From contig CM029627.1 of NCBI GenBank assembly GCA_017311315.1, positions 52,109,976 to 52,173,975 of the forward strand: 64,000 nucleotides of DNA, written 5' to 3'. The stretch is from Dendrocalamus latiflorus (Eukaryota; Streptophyta; Magnoliopsida; Poales; Poaceae). The notes under the pieces were generated by a model. It saw only the letters and a program-made list of their open reading frames with translations, had not been told where the DNA came from and ran no database searches. A program made the position numbers and the translations under genes. The first letter of the stretch is position 1; each line of letters starts with the position of its first letter. Shown piece by piece: positions 44,370 to 55,766 of this stretch.

Positions 44370-45277
44370 GGGCCTAATCCTTGCCCTGTTCTTCTTCCAC
44401 CTCACGCCTCCTCTCATTCTCTCTCTTCGTCTCTTTCTTTCTTTCTCTCTCTCTCTCTCTCTCTCTCGCTTGTGCCCACAGGAGGAGCACCGCCTAGCTT
44501 CTCGCTCGCTCAAACGGTCGGAACGCCGCTGCACAGGGCTGTCTCCTCCAAGACCGGCAGAGCGCCGACGCATCCACCTCACCGTTCCGTTCAAACCGGT
44601 GAGCTCCTTCCATTTTTGCTCGCATCACATCGTGATCCAGGCCCTGCTATACGTTTCCCCTCAAATCAATTTCGGTCCTTTTCGCAGGATCATGCCGACA
44701 CCGCCGTCTCCCCTGTTCTCGGCCAAAAACCGCCGGCGCCATCTCTTACTCGGTGAGCTTCCGTACGATTCCGCCCTACCAGAGCATCCCCTCACCATCC
44801 TCTATCTTCCCCAACCCCTAATTTCAGTTGTCTCCTTCCACAGCGCCGCCGCCGTGTGTACCTCAACGCGCCGCCCCTGACCGCCATCGCTAGCCCTCCT
44901 CAGCTCTTCCCCGCCTTTACCAAATGCTATGGTGAGGCTCTCCCTCCTCTCTGATGCCCATCCGCGCGTTATTTCTCCCTGTTCCCCTTCCCGGCGCCGC
45001 CGCCGCTTCCATCCCCATCCCCAGCAGCCGCTCACCGCCGTGAGCTCATCACCGAGCGCCTCAAGCTGCGCCACCACCACCCCTTGTCTCCTCATAGTCC
45101 CAGGGACCCATTTTGATTGCCACTTCTACCTCCCAGGTCGCCGCTCGCCATCGGCACCGTCTCCCGAGCGCGCCCATGGTGCCACCCCTGTTTCGGTCAG
45201 AAATGGGGAAGGGGGCACTGTAGCAACACCATTAGTGATTAATCACGTAATTAGTTGATTGTAAAGTAGGTAATTAA
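44370..45277 (+). other. GC/CT-rich leader-like block, module B
   Basis: Counterpart of 35975-36877 with a longer (CT)n tract (about 44430-44467), a GGAGCA insertion and several small indels. The same splice-like words occur. It continues into ATTAGTGGTTAATTG, the native flank that module A lost to the Helitron-type insert. Confidence 0.4.
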
Positions 45278-46119
45278 TTAGTGGTTAATTGTTAGCTAAT
45301 ATTTGCATGGTAAGTGGGCCTTAGATAATTAGAAAATCTAATCAAGAGTTAAATTGAGTTCTATTAGAATGACATGTGGGCCGCCATGGAGGTAATGCTA
45401 CGGTTGATCTATTGTGGTTGTTCTGTCATGGAGTTATCACTAAGTCACTTACATCTCTCCCATAACGGCTGGAGGAGAAGTTGTTTTGTTCTCTACGGCT
45501 GATGGCTTTTGGCTTTTTGCTGAATAAGCTATAATAAACTAGAGCGATTGAAAAAAAAAATATACGGTTATAGAATTTATTTGGTTAATTGCAGATAAAA
45601 TTGTCAAATCTAGGGAGAATCCCCTTTTAGCCCATGCTGTCATAGCAATAGAGGAAAAATTTATTAAATATTTTGAGTCTATTTCATACTTGTCTTGCTT
45701 TGCTATCATTTTCAATTCTTCGAAAAAGTTGGCAGGTCTACAGGTTAGTATGGAGCGAATAGATGAATGCATCTACCATACTCTATAATACACCAAAATT
45801 TTCTTTACTAAATCCACCCCCACAGTCATGCCTAATCTAAGTCCACCCAGATTTGTGTACCAAAGTAATCCAACTTCATACAAATGAATGGCCTAGATCT
45901 CTCCTCAAGCCTTCTTCTCTTACTCATTGAAGATCCTAAGGCCAAAATCATCCGGATCATGCACATCATTGAATCCAGAAAACCCTAGCCGAAATTCCCC
46001 ATCTCCTCAAAAACCCTAGCCGCCACCTGTGGAATCCTTGAGCCCGGCACTGTTCTGATTCTTCCTTCCTCCTCCTACCCACTTGCTTCTTCTCCACCTG
46101 CGCCGGCGAGGGCCGGGCC
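45278..46119. other. non-coding spacer turning into leader-like sequence
   Basis: AT-rich to about 45850. From about 45900 leader-like text follows with repeated AAAACCCTAGCCG (about 45980 and 46010), common in plant 5' UTRs. No gene is recognised. Confidence 0.35.
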
Positions 46120-47063
46120 TAACCCCGCCGGAGTCCACCCCTATACTCACTGCCACCAGCACCTCCCGTCTCCACCTTGCCTCCCTTCTCCACTACGCCA
46201 TCCGCGCCGCCATCGGCCTTCTCCACATCCGCCGCCGCTCCTCCATCCGAGCCGCCAACTGAAGCCCTTCTCCTTGCCCCACCTCGGCGCTGCCGCTCTC
46301 ACCTGCTCCTCACTGGATCCGCCTCTCCGGCCGCCTACATCGCCTCCCTTCGCCGCTTCTCCACCCGCGCTGCCTTCTCCGGTGCGCCGCCACCTCTACT
46401 CGCCGGCCGCCCTGCTGCCTCTCCTCTCCTCCCTCCTCCACATCCGGCCGCCTGTCTCCACCACTCGCCACCGTCGTCCCTCTTCTCCGGCCGCCGCATA
46501 ATCCTCCCCTACACCCGCACTTCTCACTGCCCTCCCCTGCTCCTCGTCTCACCGAGGGTCTCCGTCCTCACCAACACGTCTCCATAGCCCCTAACCTCGC
46601 CGGAGTCCACCCCTGTACTCACCGCCACCAGCGCCTCCCGTCTCCACCTTGCCTCCCTTCTCCACTACGCCATCCGCGCCGCCATCGGCCTTCTCCACAT
46701 CCGCCGCCGCTCCTCCATCCGAGCCGCCAACCGAAGCCCTTCTCCTTGCCCCACCTCGGCGCTACCGCTCTCACCTGCTCCTCACTGGATCCGCCTCTCC
46801 GGCCGCCTACATCGCCTCCCTTCGCCGCTTCTCCACCCGCGCTGCCTTCTCCGGTGCACCGCCACCTCTACTCGCCGGCCGGCCTGCTGCCTCTCCTCTC
46901 CTCCCTCCTCCACATCCGGCCGCCTGTCTCCACCACTCGCCACCATCGTCCCTCTTCTCCGGCCGCTGCATAATCCTCCCCTACACCCGCACTTCTCACT
47001 CCCTCTCCCCTGCTGCTCGTCTCACCGAGGGCCGCCGTCCTCACCAACACGTCTCCATAGCCC
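46120..47063 (+). repeat. 472-bp tandem duplication of a GC-rich segment
   Basis: GAGTCCACCCCT at 46131 recurs at 46603, and the whole 472-bp unit is repeated with about a dozen substitutions. Both copies contain a Pro/Ala/Ser-rich frame starting MPPFSTTPSAPPSAFSTS (46177 and 46649). The second runs on to 47287. The sequence is simple and the two frames end differently, so I do not call a protein. It resembles the 5' part of a plant gene or an LTR leader. Confidence 0.85.
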
Positions 47064-48219
47064 GGTCCTTGCGTCCACCTCAACGCCTCCCCTTCTGCGC
47101 CGCCATCTCCATCGACACGGACCACGGCGACCTCCTCTTCTACGTCCCCGGCCTACATCCTCTGCTACTCCACCACTTCCTCAACATCTCCACGGCGCCA
47201 CCGACACCCTTCTCTGCTCTGCTTCCCCTACTGCTCTGCTGCTCGGTTTACCCCCAATCCCTCTTCCTCTCTTGTTGCTTTTCTTAATCAATGCCCTAAT
47301 TTCTGTTAATTATGCAATGTTAATTACAACTGTGATTGGTGAACTGTGAATGTTAGTCTGGTTCTGTGATGTTGGTGAATTATGAACTGTGATGGATGCT
47401 TGTGATTGTGCTATGTTAGTTTGTTCAAGAACTGCAATTCGTCTGCTACCAGTAGTTTAATTACAGTCAGTGCCTATAATTTGTCATCTATGTTGATGTT
47501 GCGATCTTTGTGTTAGTTAAATGTGATGTGAGTAACATATGGGTAATACAGTTTTGTGAAAGCTACAAAGAAACATATGGGTATATGACAGTGTAGAATC
47601 TCAGTGAATTTGTATGAACTGTTAGGCAATCTGTTTTCATGTTTGATGTATCCTTAGAATCAATATTCATCTATGCTACTTTTAATGGAGGCTGGTGAAG
47701 TTATCACTCATCGATAATTGATCTGTGGACTTTTCAGTTTTCACTGCTTGTGCTTCACCTACGTGGACCCAAGACTATACTTAAAGATGAAATATGGTAC
47801 TTGAATGATCAAGTGCTAAAGGGTGCCATGGATGAGTATTAGTGAATCAACCTTGGTTGATGTAGAGTGATAAGAGCTTGTATTGAGAAAGAGTAGCATT
47901 TCAAGCATTTAGTTAACTATATACCAGACACCTTATTAATGTGCAATTAGTTGGCATAAGTTAAGATTTGTGCATGTTATTTCAGCATAGAAGAAACCCA
48001 GGTCATTGTGGAAGAAGATTGCACCTTGGCCCTGTTCTTTTTCAGCTTCTGCCTTCTGTTTTTGATTTTTCTACAATAACTAGCTTTTAAACGGAATGTT
48101 TTTTCAAGATAGGGTTTACTATCTCAAAAAAAGCTCAAAAATTGAAAAATCATAAAAATATGAGATAAAATGGTTAGAAGCTAGAAATATAAACCAACTT
48201 ATATAAGCCAAAATAAGTA
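47064..48219. other. intron-like AT-rich sequence with a MITE-like end
   Basis: After 47287 the sequence is T/G-rich with many TGTGAATT and GTTAATTAC words, typical of a plant first intron. At 48029 GCCCTGTTCTTTTTCAGC begins a short MITE-like stretch related to 35480. No gene call. Confidence 0.35.
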
Positions 48220-48473
48220 TCTATTACTATTATAAAAGAAGGAGTTGGTGGTTGTAGGTCCATTCTCCTCCAACAACTTTATTCAACTTTTGATAGTGGA
48301 TATTTATCTTATATATTTCCGTGATCTTATTCTTGTCCTAAAATAAACATTATCTTACCAATTTTAAGATTACACAGTTCCATATTTTATTACATTTCTC
48401 CTATAGAGAAATACTTGATCAAAATTATTCTTTCACAGTATTTATGTTCTTTTTTTGCCATGCATTTCTGTAG

Positions 48474-49344
48474 TGGTTTCCCTGTTTGGTTACACGACAT
48501 CCCTGGCATAGAATTCCGAACAGACAATGAACCATTCAAGGTAAAAAATGTATTCCATTGTTGATCCATGGCCCTTTCTAGATCATGATTTTTTTCAACT
48601 GATACGAATTTTATAGTATGTAAAGTCAATAAGATTCCAGCACTTTATGTCTAACAAGATTGTGAAATGATAATGCATAATTTTTATATGGATAGCATGC
48701 TCAAACACTTTTGTGTAACCACTAAACCTTATAAATGTTTTTACAGGCTGAAATGCAGACTTTTGTGACAAAAATTGTAGATACGGTGAAGCAGGAGAAG
48801 CTTTATTCTTGGCAAGGTGGTCCCATTATATTACAGTAGGTCTGAAAACCATTCTTGAATCTCAGTTATTGAACAATAGAATATGAAAATTGTCCAGTTT
48901 GACCTTTTCTCACGAGGATCTATGTGCTATATTGCACGGTTCATTCTTGTTAATGCCGTAACTTTTTCAGGAGACAAATTGATTGCATGAAACCATCCTA
49001 ATGCCATATACCAACCCATTCTTTTATTGTTAGACTCGTATACCATCTCATTCATCCAAAACCAAAAATATATGCAACAAACTTATATGAAGCAGGTGAT
49101 GATGGTTCATGCTATGTGCTAATTATATTTTATATGTTAAAAATGAACATGAACATGACTTACCTTCTTATTTGTTACTTCTATGGATAATGTTTGACAG
49201 ATTGAAAATGAATATGGGAATATTGAAAGCAATTATGGTGAAGCAGGCAAGAGATATATGCAATGGGCAGCGCAGATGACACTTGGGCTTGATACTGGCA
49301 TTCCATGGGTGATGTGCAGGCAGACTGATGCTCCAGAACAAATT
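48474..49344 (+). pseudogene. beta-galactosidase (GH35) gene fragment, three exons
   Basis: Three consecutive exons of a plant beta-galactosidase, a wall glycoside hydrolase, with introns kept. Exon 48474-48540 reads GFPVWLHDIPGIEFRTDNEP. Exon 48747-48836 begins AEMQTFVTKIVDTVKQEKL and ends in QGGPIIL. Exon 49201-49344 reads IENEYGNIES, then WAAQMTLGLDTGIPWVMC and QTDAPEQI. NEYG contains the family's acid/base Glu. Acceptors are normal (TGTAG, TTACAG, GACAG). The second donor looks altered (TTACAGTAGG) and a Ser codon expected before Gln is missing. About 100 of the roughly 800 residues are present, with neither end, so it cannot be an enzyme. It was captured as genomic DNA by the Helitron. 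Confidence 0.92.
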
Positions 49345-49539
49345 GTATGTGACCTCACAAACTTGTGAAGTTATGCTCTTTTGAATGACTAAGTTCAAGA
49401 AAGACTGAATGACTTATCCTGTTCACTTGTTTTAGATTCTATTATTTGGCTTATGTTGTCATTTATTAGTAACTAACTGAATACCCGTGCATTGCTATGG
49501 ATTTTAAAATTTTATCGTACTACATGTTCTAAAATCGGG

Positions 49540-49850
49540 TGGTAAAATTGGCGGAGCGGAGGAGTGGGGGGGGGGTGGGGGAGGAGGCGGCGGCGGAGTG
49601 GAGGAGCGGGGGAGGAGGCAGGGGAGCAGAGGAGTGGGAGGAGGTGGCGGCGGCGCGGGGTGGGAAGGAGGGGAGGAGGCGGCGGCGCGGGGTGGGGAGG
49701 AGGAGGAGGCGGCAGCAGCAGTGTGGGGTGGGAGAGAGGGGAGGAGGAGGCGGCGGCGCGGGAGAGGAGGCGGGGAGACGCGGAGAACGGGGGAAACGGG
49801 GAGAATGCGGGGGAGGCGGCGGCGCGGGGTGGGGAGGAGGAGGCGGCATT
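49540..49850. repeat. purine-rich GGAGG/GGCGGCGG simple-sequence block
   Basis: Continuous G/A-rich tract of GGAGGAGG, GGCGGCGGCG and GGGGTGGG words inside the Helitron. Glycine/arginine frames on + and proline frames on - are composition effects. It may form G-quadruplex-like structure. Confidence 0.8.
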
Positions 49851-50360
49851 TACGAGGATCCCGTCGGCGCCGGCGCTGTCTGGTATGTTGACGTCGTCAT
49901 CGCCCCTGTCACAGATCAAGCAGCAGGTGCGGCACGTCCTTGGATTCAATGTCTGAAGTCTGAACATCAACTGTAAGCTTCTAAACAATTGTAAGTTAGA
50001 GAAGTCTAATTGCCTGCAATAGTAGGTATGATAAGGCATTAGTTTTGTGTGACACTGGATTAATGAATCTGATTGTTCGTTTTATTTTTTACAAATTTTA
50101 TCTTGTTTTGTGTTTTACCGTAGCGTTAGCACGGGCACACTACTAGTTGACCTTAATTGTTCACAAGCTTTCGCACATGTCAAAGAAGAGTATTTTGTGT
50201 TTTCCATATGTATCATGACAAACTTGGCAGCAGCGTAAGATCAGAGGCCTCATAGCAGACGTAACAAGGAAAGATAAGCTTGATATCACACTTATGAAAG
50301 AAGTTAAATGGCAAGTCTACTTCTTTGTCCTCTCAACCTTCAGCGGCCTCCAAGTGAAAT

Positions 50361-50735
50361 TCTATCTCAAAGTTGAACCACTACTTGGAGCATGATTTTG
50401 CAAATATTGATCCTGATCTTATTGGTGGAGGCAAGATAGACTTGCTCGAATAGTGGGAGAATAACAAGCGGATATTTCCTATGCTGTCACATTTCGCACA
50501 GGATGTTCTCCTGGTGTTAGTATCCATCGTCTCTTCAGAAGCGACGTTCAACACGGTATAGAGAATAATTGAAGAAAAGAGATCATCCCTCACGTCTAGG
50601 ATGGTGGAGGCAATCACATGCGCCAAAAACTAGGAATTAGCTAAAGAGTGGCAATATAATCAACTGGAGGATACTGAAATCGCGCAGATGTACGCTGACC
50701 TCAAATGCATAAACGACATAGACATTTATGAGTAG
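50361..50735 (+). pseudogene. hAT transposase C-terminal dimerisation domain remnant
   Basis: The + frame from 50361 reads SKLNHYLEHDFAN, then DLLE[stop]WENNKRIFPMLS, FAQDVLLVLVSIVSSEATF and EEKRSSLTSRMVEAITCA, the hAT-family dimerisation region (normally LEWW...VSSESAFS...R). Three in-frame TAG stops (after LLE, after TFNTV and after CAKN) break it. Two of them stand where Trp is usual, consistent with G-to-A decay. N-terminal zinc finger and catalytic core were not found in the window. It immediately follows the Helitron. Confidence 0.88.
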
Positions 50736-51616
50736 ATACTATGTACACATGTTGTTATAGTTAGTATGTACATATATTGTTACTGTGCTCTTTTCGTTAT
50801 TCAGGGAATCCGACTCTAGGACGTAAGGCTTTTAACGAGGCAGTAACATTGAATTTTTAAAATATCAAGGAAACTCCACTTTCCCAAAATATTTACGTCA
50901 TTACGTGCCCATATTTTTATGCAACTAATTTAATTTTAGTTAGTTTTTAACGAGACGGGTACGAGAGAAAGGAAGATGGCGATCGCTGCTATCATCGTTG
51001 CAATTGCCTTTGTCGTGTATAGTTATTTTGGGCTGAGCTTGGGCTGGCATGGCACGAACGCCGGCATGACAGCTTTGGGGCGTGCTTAGGCCTAATTGGA
51101 GGCGAGACGGGCTGACACGGTGGGGTGACTGCCAAACGTTCTGAAGCACGGTAAGTCTAAACCGTACCGTCAGCAGCACAGTCCAACTTTCGGCTTTGGT
51201 TAGGAGGAGGAAGAAGAGGAAGGAGCAAAACAGCAGTTCAAAATGGCAAATCGTAGAGAAAAGAATAGAGACCCCGGTGCCAGGCAACTAAACAATTTGG
51301 GCGGCAGGAGCGGCAAATCTGCGGCTGCCAATCTGAGTGAGCAGTTGAAAAGTAACTAATACCATCAACTCTAGCTTCAAAATCGAAATAAAAAAAACTC
51401 CCACCTTTTCCCTCTCTCCCCACGGCCGGAGGCTCGTCGCGCGCCAGCAAGTCGGCAACCGATCCCACCGCCATGCAGTCTGGCGCGTCTCCCGCCTCGT
51501 CCTCCCTCGGCAACGACGAGGACAATTTCCACCGTAGCACCTTTCACTGCTCATGGATTCACGCCTCATCTTCTTTTTTTATCCCATCAACCTCACTACT
51601 ACGTCGTATCTCCTAT
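50736..51616. other. spacer and GC-rich leader left of module C
   Basis: AT-rich to about 50940, then mixed. At 51410-51560 a GC-rich segment has start codons in good context on both strands (for example MQSGASPASSSLGNDEDN on + from 51474, stop TAG at about 51624; MAVGSVADLLARDEPP on -). Neither is recognised. The + segment directly abuts module C and might have supplied a new 5' exon. Confidence 0.35.
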
Positions 51617-52897
51617 GTGCACTAGGATTGCAACTGCGGTAAGGAACTTATCCGGTTTTCTCTCCCTCTCCCTGTCCTTTTTCCCCTTTTCGATGATTGC
51701 GTCTTTCTGATGCTCTACAGGGGGTGACCGATAATCCAAATACTCTTGTTGTGAATACTTCTGAAAATAAGGAGAATAAGGTAGATTTCTTCAATTCTTT
51801 TTGCCCCTGTGACTTGGTTACCATTAAACTATACCGAAACCATCACTCCGTAACCACATAGCCAGGAAAACTATTTCATTTTGGATTTTTTTCCCTGTGG
51901 GTAGCAAAAGGAACGAAATCACTGAAATTTCGGTTATTTCGTACGAATTTTGTTCCAACGGCTCAGATTAAATTTGAAATTTAAACTTAAAAACTACGAT
52001 AAAGAACATGTAAATCTCCATTTGAGCAATAAGGATGGTCTAATCTAGTGGGAAGAAGCAAAGGCCCTCTACGAGAGGTCTTGGGTTCATCTCCCTTGGC
52101 GCAAGTATTTTTTCGGCATAGGAAATATGTGGGACCCAAGTGTTAGCAAAGAAAGTTAAGAAAAATATTAGATATTTTTTCGGTGCTGGAAATGTGTGGG
52201 ACCCATGTGTTAGCAAGAAAATTAGGAAAAAAATTGCTAGCCAGAGGTGGGATTCAATTCTTGGTCACGTCCAATGCGCGAGAAGGGCCTAGCATCTGGG
52301 CTAGTTGCTTTGATTTGCTTAGTGTAGGCATTTATATTCTTTTACACTTCAAAATTTAAACTAAAACAAAATATTTTCGCTGAATTGAAGTTATTTCGGG
52401 GGCTAGCGAAAGGAACGAAAATTCTAAATTTTGGCGGAATTTCGCCGGAATTGTCAACCACCCACACAGCTCGGCAAGTGGTGTTCCTGCAAATGTTTTT
52501 GGAATTCATTTCCGCTCTTATTGGTTTGATCTTCGACCTGTAGACCCCCTGAGGAAGATAATTAAATCCTAAATATGTTAACGCTTGTTCATTTTTCTGC
52601 ATTGTTTTGAACTCAGGCTTCAGTGCCTTTCCTCTTCACCATTGTGGACAAGATGCCTATCCTTAGTGCTCTGATCATTTCTGGGCTAGTGTATTCCCAT
52701 GGTCTGACTCCACTTCTGGGGATTTCTGATGCTTGGAGACAAGTCCTTTTTGCTGGTGGTGTGATATCAACTATCAGCTGCATTATTCTGGCAGCTTCCG
52801 CTTCATACTTCAAGGAGAAAGTGTCGCCAGACCACCCTGGGTTTGTTGTCACCTCAATGATGGTCTTTTGTGTGTTGCTACTCTTGCTGCTGCTAAA
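51617..52897 (+). repeat. module C: diverged 5' part of the membrane-gene repeat
   Basis: Similarity to module A begins at about 51617 (CACTAGGATTGCAACTGCG, compare A 32732 and B 43611) and runs to the exon midpoint with many substitutions. From 52898 the sequence becomes identical to A. Exons upstream of GCAACTGCG are missing here. Confidence 0.85.
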
Positions 52898-53233
52898 TTT
52901 TATAATACTGCTTGGTTTTGAGCGGACCTCCAAATGCATTATATGGTCCGTTGGATTTCTACTCCTACTCTCGATGGTGCTTGTTTGGGTTGCTTTCCAG
53001 CACCAGCCAATGGTATAGTGCATTATGTTCTTAATAGTTGAATTTGAATAAAAAGTAGCAATGACAGATATCATACTTGTGCTTTTATTGTGCCCCAGAT
53101 TGTTGGGCTTAAATGGACGAAGAATGCACTTCAATGGATGCTTAAATGGGCAAAGAATGCATTTGAATGGATGAAGGCTAAGATAAGCGAATGGAGGCTG
53201 AGGGGTGAGAGTCTGCCTCAGTGGCAGGCCTAG
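51721..53233 (+). CDS. chimeric C/A membrane-protein gene (5' exons missing)
   Basis: Exons 51721-51780 (20 codons, one Glu fewer than A), 52617-53012 (132 codons) and 53099-53233 (TAG) are open and in phase 0. In the membrane exon, the first 94 residues differ from copy A at 13 positions (for example PFLFTIVDKM against AFLFTIADKM); after that the proteins are identical. The intact frame despite 13 replacements hints at past selection. The upstream exons of A are absent, so the start is unknown: either a new 5' exon in 51.4-51.6 kb or none. Confidence 0.5.
52034..52312. mobile_element. SINE-like pair in copy C intron
   Basis: Orthologous to 33140-33425, with substitutions. The minus-strand B-box is mutated here (GGGATTCAATTCTTGG against GGGATTCGATTCTTGG in A), a CpG-to-CpA change. 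Confidence 0.45.
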
Positions 53234-54844
53234 GCGGGGTAAGCATCCTATTGGTTTATATTGTAAGTTACTTGAACAAAAATGTGCGAGAAGCTTTGAT
53301 AGCCAATTAGTATTCGATGCTGGGTGATTTCAGGGAGGTTGGACAAATAGATAGTACCATATTAGGATGGTCCCTTGGCTTAGGTTATGCGTTGTCGATT
53401 ACCTTTTCTATTGCTTTCTTCAAAGTTTGAGATGTTATGAACTGTTGGAAAATCTAGACCTGAGCCTGTAGACTTAGCCTATTGGTGAGCACCCTCCACT
53501 TAGGCTATAAATAGGGGTTCCAATTATCATTATGTGTAACTTATAAAAAAGAGAAGGTAATAAAGAAAGGAGCTCTCCTCTCATCTCCTGTGTTCAATCT
53601 ATTGTTCTATTGTATTATTCTGTGTTTAATTCACCTCGATTGAACTGAACCCACCAGCGATAGTTCCTCAATACATACGATTTTTGCTATGTTGAATGCC
53701 ACTAGTTTTATTGCGGATGTGCTAAGCGTTGTCGTTCTTTGATTGCAGACGTTGGAATTGCACCCTCGATCCTTCAACCAACAGCTTGTATGCCACGTTT
53801 GATGCTTTGGGCGGTTACTGAGGGGAGGAAAATCAGATGAGGATTTCGACCAAAAATGTTACAAACCTGATGTGGATTTGTAGCCATCTCAGCATATATT
53901 AAAGTCAGAATCAAAATACCTGATGATCTCCAAATGATTCTGATATTATGTACTTTTTTGACGGGAATTGATATTATGTACTTGAGCACAAAACTTTCAT
54001 TATGATACCATTAAACCAAAATGGTTGCTTTATGATATCTATTTAGGGCCTTTTTGGATAATAATTATTTTTTGGAATTTTTAGGAGTATCGTGATTTTA
54101 AGAAAATACCATAATATATGTCTGCATTACTTAATGTCTCGTAGCATTCTTACAATATATGCGCACCCTACTGTGCATAAACCTAAGCATAGATCAAACG
54201 CCTCAAGCTGGCAGGTAAAAGACTGTTCATACTTCTTAAACTTTAGTTTAACTTTATTAATAGACTGTCTCGTAGCATCACTTGGAAGTGGCGCAAGAAC
54301 ACATCATGTCTCTCTCTCACACTACGTCTTACGGGCATGTAAATTGCTTGTGTTAACAATTTGCTCTGTGGTTCTGTTCTTTTCGGCTTCTAAAAGTTGT
54401 TTTTTGGCTTTTCTACAGTAACTAACTTTTAAACGGAGTATTTTTTTAAGATATGGTCTAGTAGTTAATTATAGTACATACTTTACTGACTTTATTTATA
54501 TTGGCAAAAATCGCACGTGAGTTTCTATTACTCTTTAATCTCTTGTACAAATAGCCCAAAAGTCACAAACTACGACCAAAAATCACAAACCGCAGAAAAA
54601 AAAAAAGAACAGGCCCCACAGTTGCATCACAAAGCCCGCAATTTTTGGTCAAATGGCAGCTCTGCGTGATTTTCTGTGTTACTTCGTTAGGGCTCAGTGC
54701 TTTACTGACAATGCTGGGATTTACACACCATTTTTGCTCCATTTTCAAAGTGCGTGATTTTTTTTTGAAAAACCATTTTGTTACGTAATTGAAATCGGCA
54801 AAACCAACTGTCTTGGAATTAAAATTTCAAACAATTTCTTCAAT
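53234..54844. other. 3' flank, duplicate of 34347-35956
   Basis: Same sequence as copy 1 apart from two single-base differences I noted (35323 A to 54210 G, and GTCTACTAG to GTCTAGTAG near 54460). No gene. Confidence 0.6.
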
Positions 54845-54861
54845 TGCAAAACAAATTCCGA

Positions 54862-55766
54862 ACACCTAGCTGCTTGGGGCCTAATCCTTGCCTTGTTCTT
54901 CTTCCACCTCACGCCTCCTCTCATTCTCTCTCTTCGTCTCTCTCTCTCTCTCTCTCCTTGTGCTCACAGGAGACCGCCTAGCTTCTCGCTCGCTCAAACG
55001 CTCGGAACGCCCCTGCACTGGGCTGTCTCCTCCAAGTCCGGCAGAGCACCGCCGCATCCACCTCACCGTTCCGTCCAAACCGGTGAGCTCCTTCCATTTT
55101 TGCTCGCATCACATCGTGATCCAGGCCCTGCTATACGTTTCCCCTCAGTCAATTTCGGTCCTTGTCACAGGAGCGTGCCGACACCGCCGTCTCCCCTGTT
55201 CTCGGCCGAAAACCGCCGCCGCCGGCGCCATCTCTTGCTTGGTGAGCTTCTGTATGATTCCTCCCTACCAGAGCATCCCCTCACCATCCTCTATCTTCCC
55301 CAACCCCTAATTTCAGTTGTCTCCTTCCACAGCGCCGCAGCCGCGTGTACCTCACCGCGCCGCCCCGAGTCGCCATCGCTAGCCCGCCTCAGCTCTTCCC
55401 CGCCTTTACCAAATGCTATGGTGAGCCTCTCCCTCCTTTCTGATGCCCATCCGCGCGTTATTTCTCCCTGTTCCCCTTCCCGGCGCCTCCGCCGCCGCTT
55501 CCATCCCCATCCCCAGCAGCCGCTCACCGCCGTGAGCTCGTCACCGAGCGCCTCGAGCTGCGCCACCACCACCCTTGTATCCTCATGGTCCCAGGGACCT
55601 ATTTTGATTGCCACTGCCACCTCCCAGGCCGCCGCTCGCCATCGCCACCGTCTCCCGAGCGCGCTCATGGTGCCACCCTGTTTCGGTCAGAAATGGGGAA
55701 GGGGCACTGTAGCAACACCATTAGTGATTAATCACGTAATTAGTTAATCATAAAGTATGTAATTAA
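54862..55766 (+). other. GC/CT-rich leader-like block, second copy of module A
   Basis: Duplicate of 35975-36877 with the (CT)n tract two bases longer. Otherwise identical as far as I compared. Confidence 0.4.

Larger units (their letters stand above)
40020..45277 (+). repeat. module B of the older tandem duplication
   Basis: Starts AAGGCAAAAACAGAAAGAAC like module A. It keeps the promoter and first exons, carries a Harbinger element in intron 1, and lacks about 410 bp of A's intron 1 (31903-32317) and about 2 kb of A (about 33000-34975) that includes both membrane exons. It ends with the GC-rich leader block. Confidence 0.85.
48220..50146 (+). mobile_element. non-autonomous Helitron carrying beta-galactosidase exons
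   Basis: The 5' end TCTATTACTATTATAAAAG starts right after A (48219). The 3' end is CTAG (50143-50146) followed by T, preceded by the small hairpin CCGTAGCGTTAGCACGG. Insertion between A and T, TC start, hairpin and CTAG end are all Helitron hallmarks. It has no Rep/helicase. Cargo: three exons of a GH35 gene in sense orientation, then an AACTGAATACCCGTGCATTG motif (about 49473) like a nested Helitron end, then a purine-rich GC block. Confidence 0.88.
34011..52897. repeat. 18.9-kb tandem unit, copy 1
   Basis: Bases from 34011 match those from 52898 at an offset of 18,887 (drifting between 18,886 and 18,890 because of microsatellite indels) all the way to the window end. The differences I could find by eye are few: 35323 A/G, one base near 35573, 37803 G/A, (CT)n lengths near 36055, 39720 and 44440, and an A-run near 38455. 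The 5' boundary falls inside the membrane exon. Confidence 0.9.

Noticed and set aside
49460..49515. A complete nested Helitron end at ACCCGTGCATTGC
   Set aside because: Motif resembles Helitron 3' hairpins, but no CTAG or A|T junction can be set here.
49512..50039. Gly/Arg-rich (+) and Pro-rich (-) frames
   Set aside because: Produced by the GGAGG/GGCGG simple-sequence block; no domain, no splice logic.
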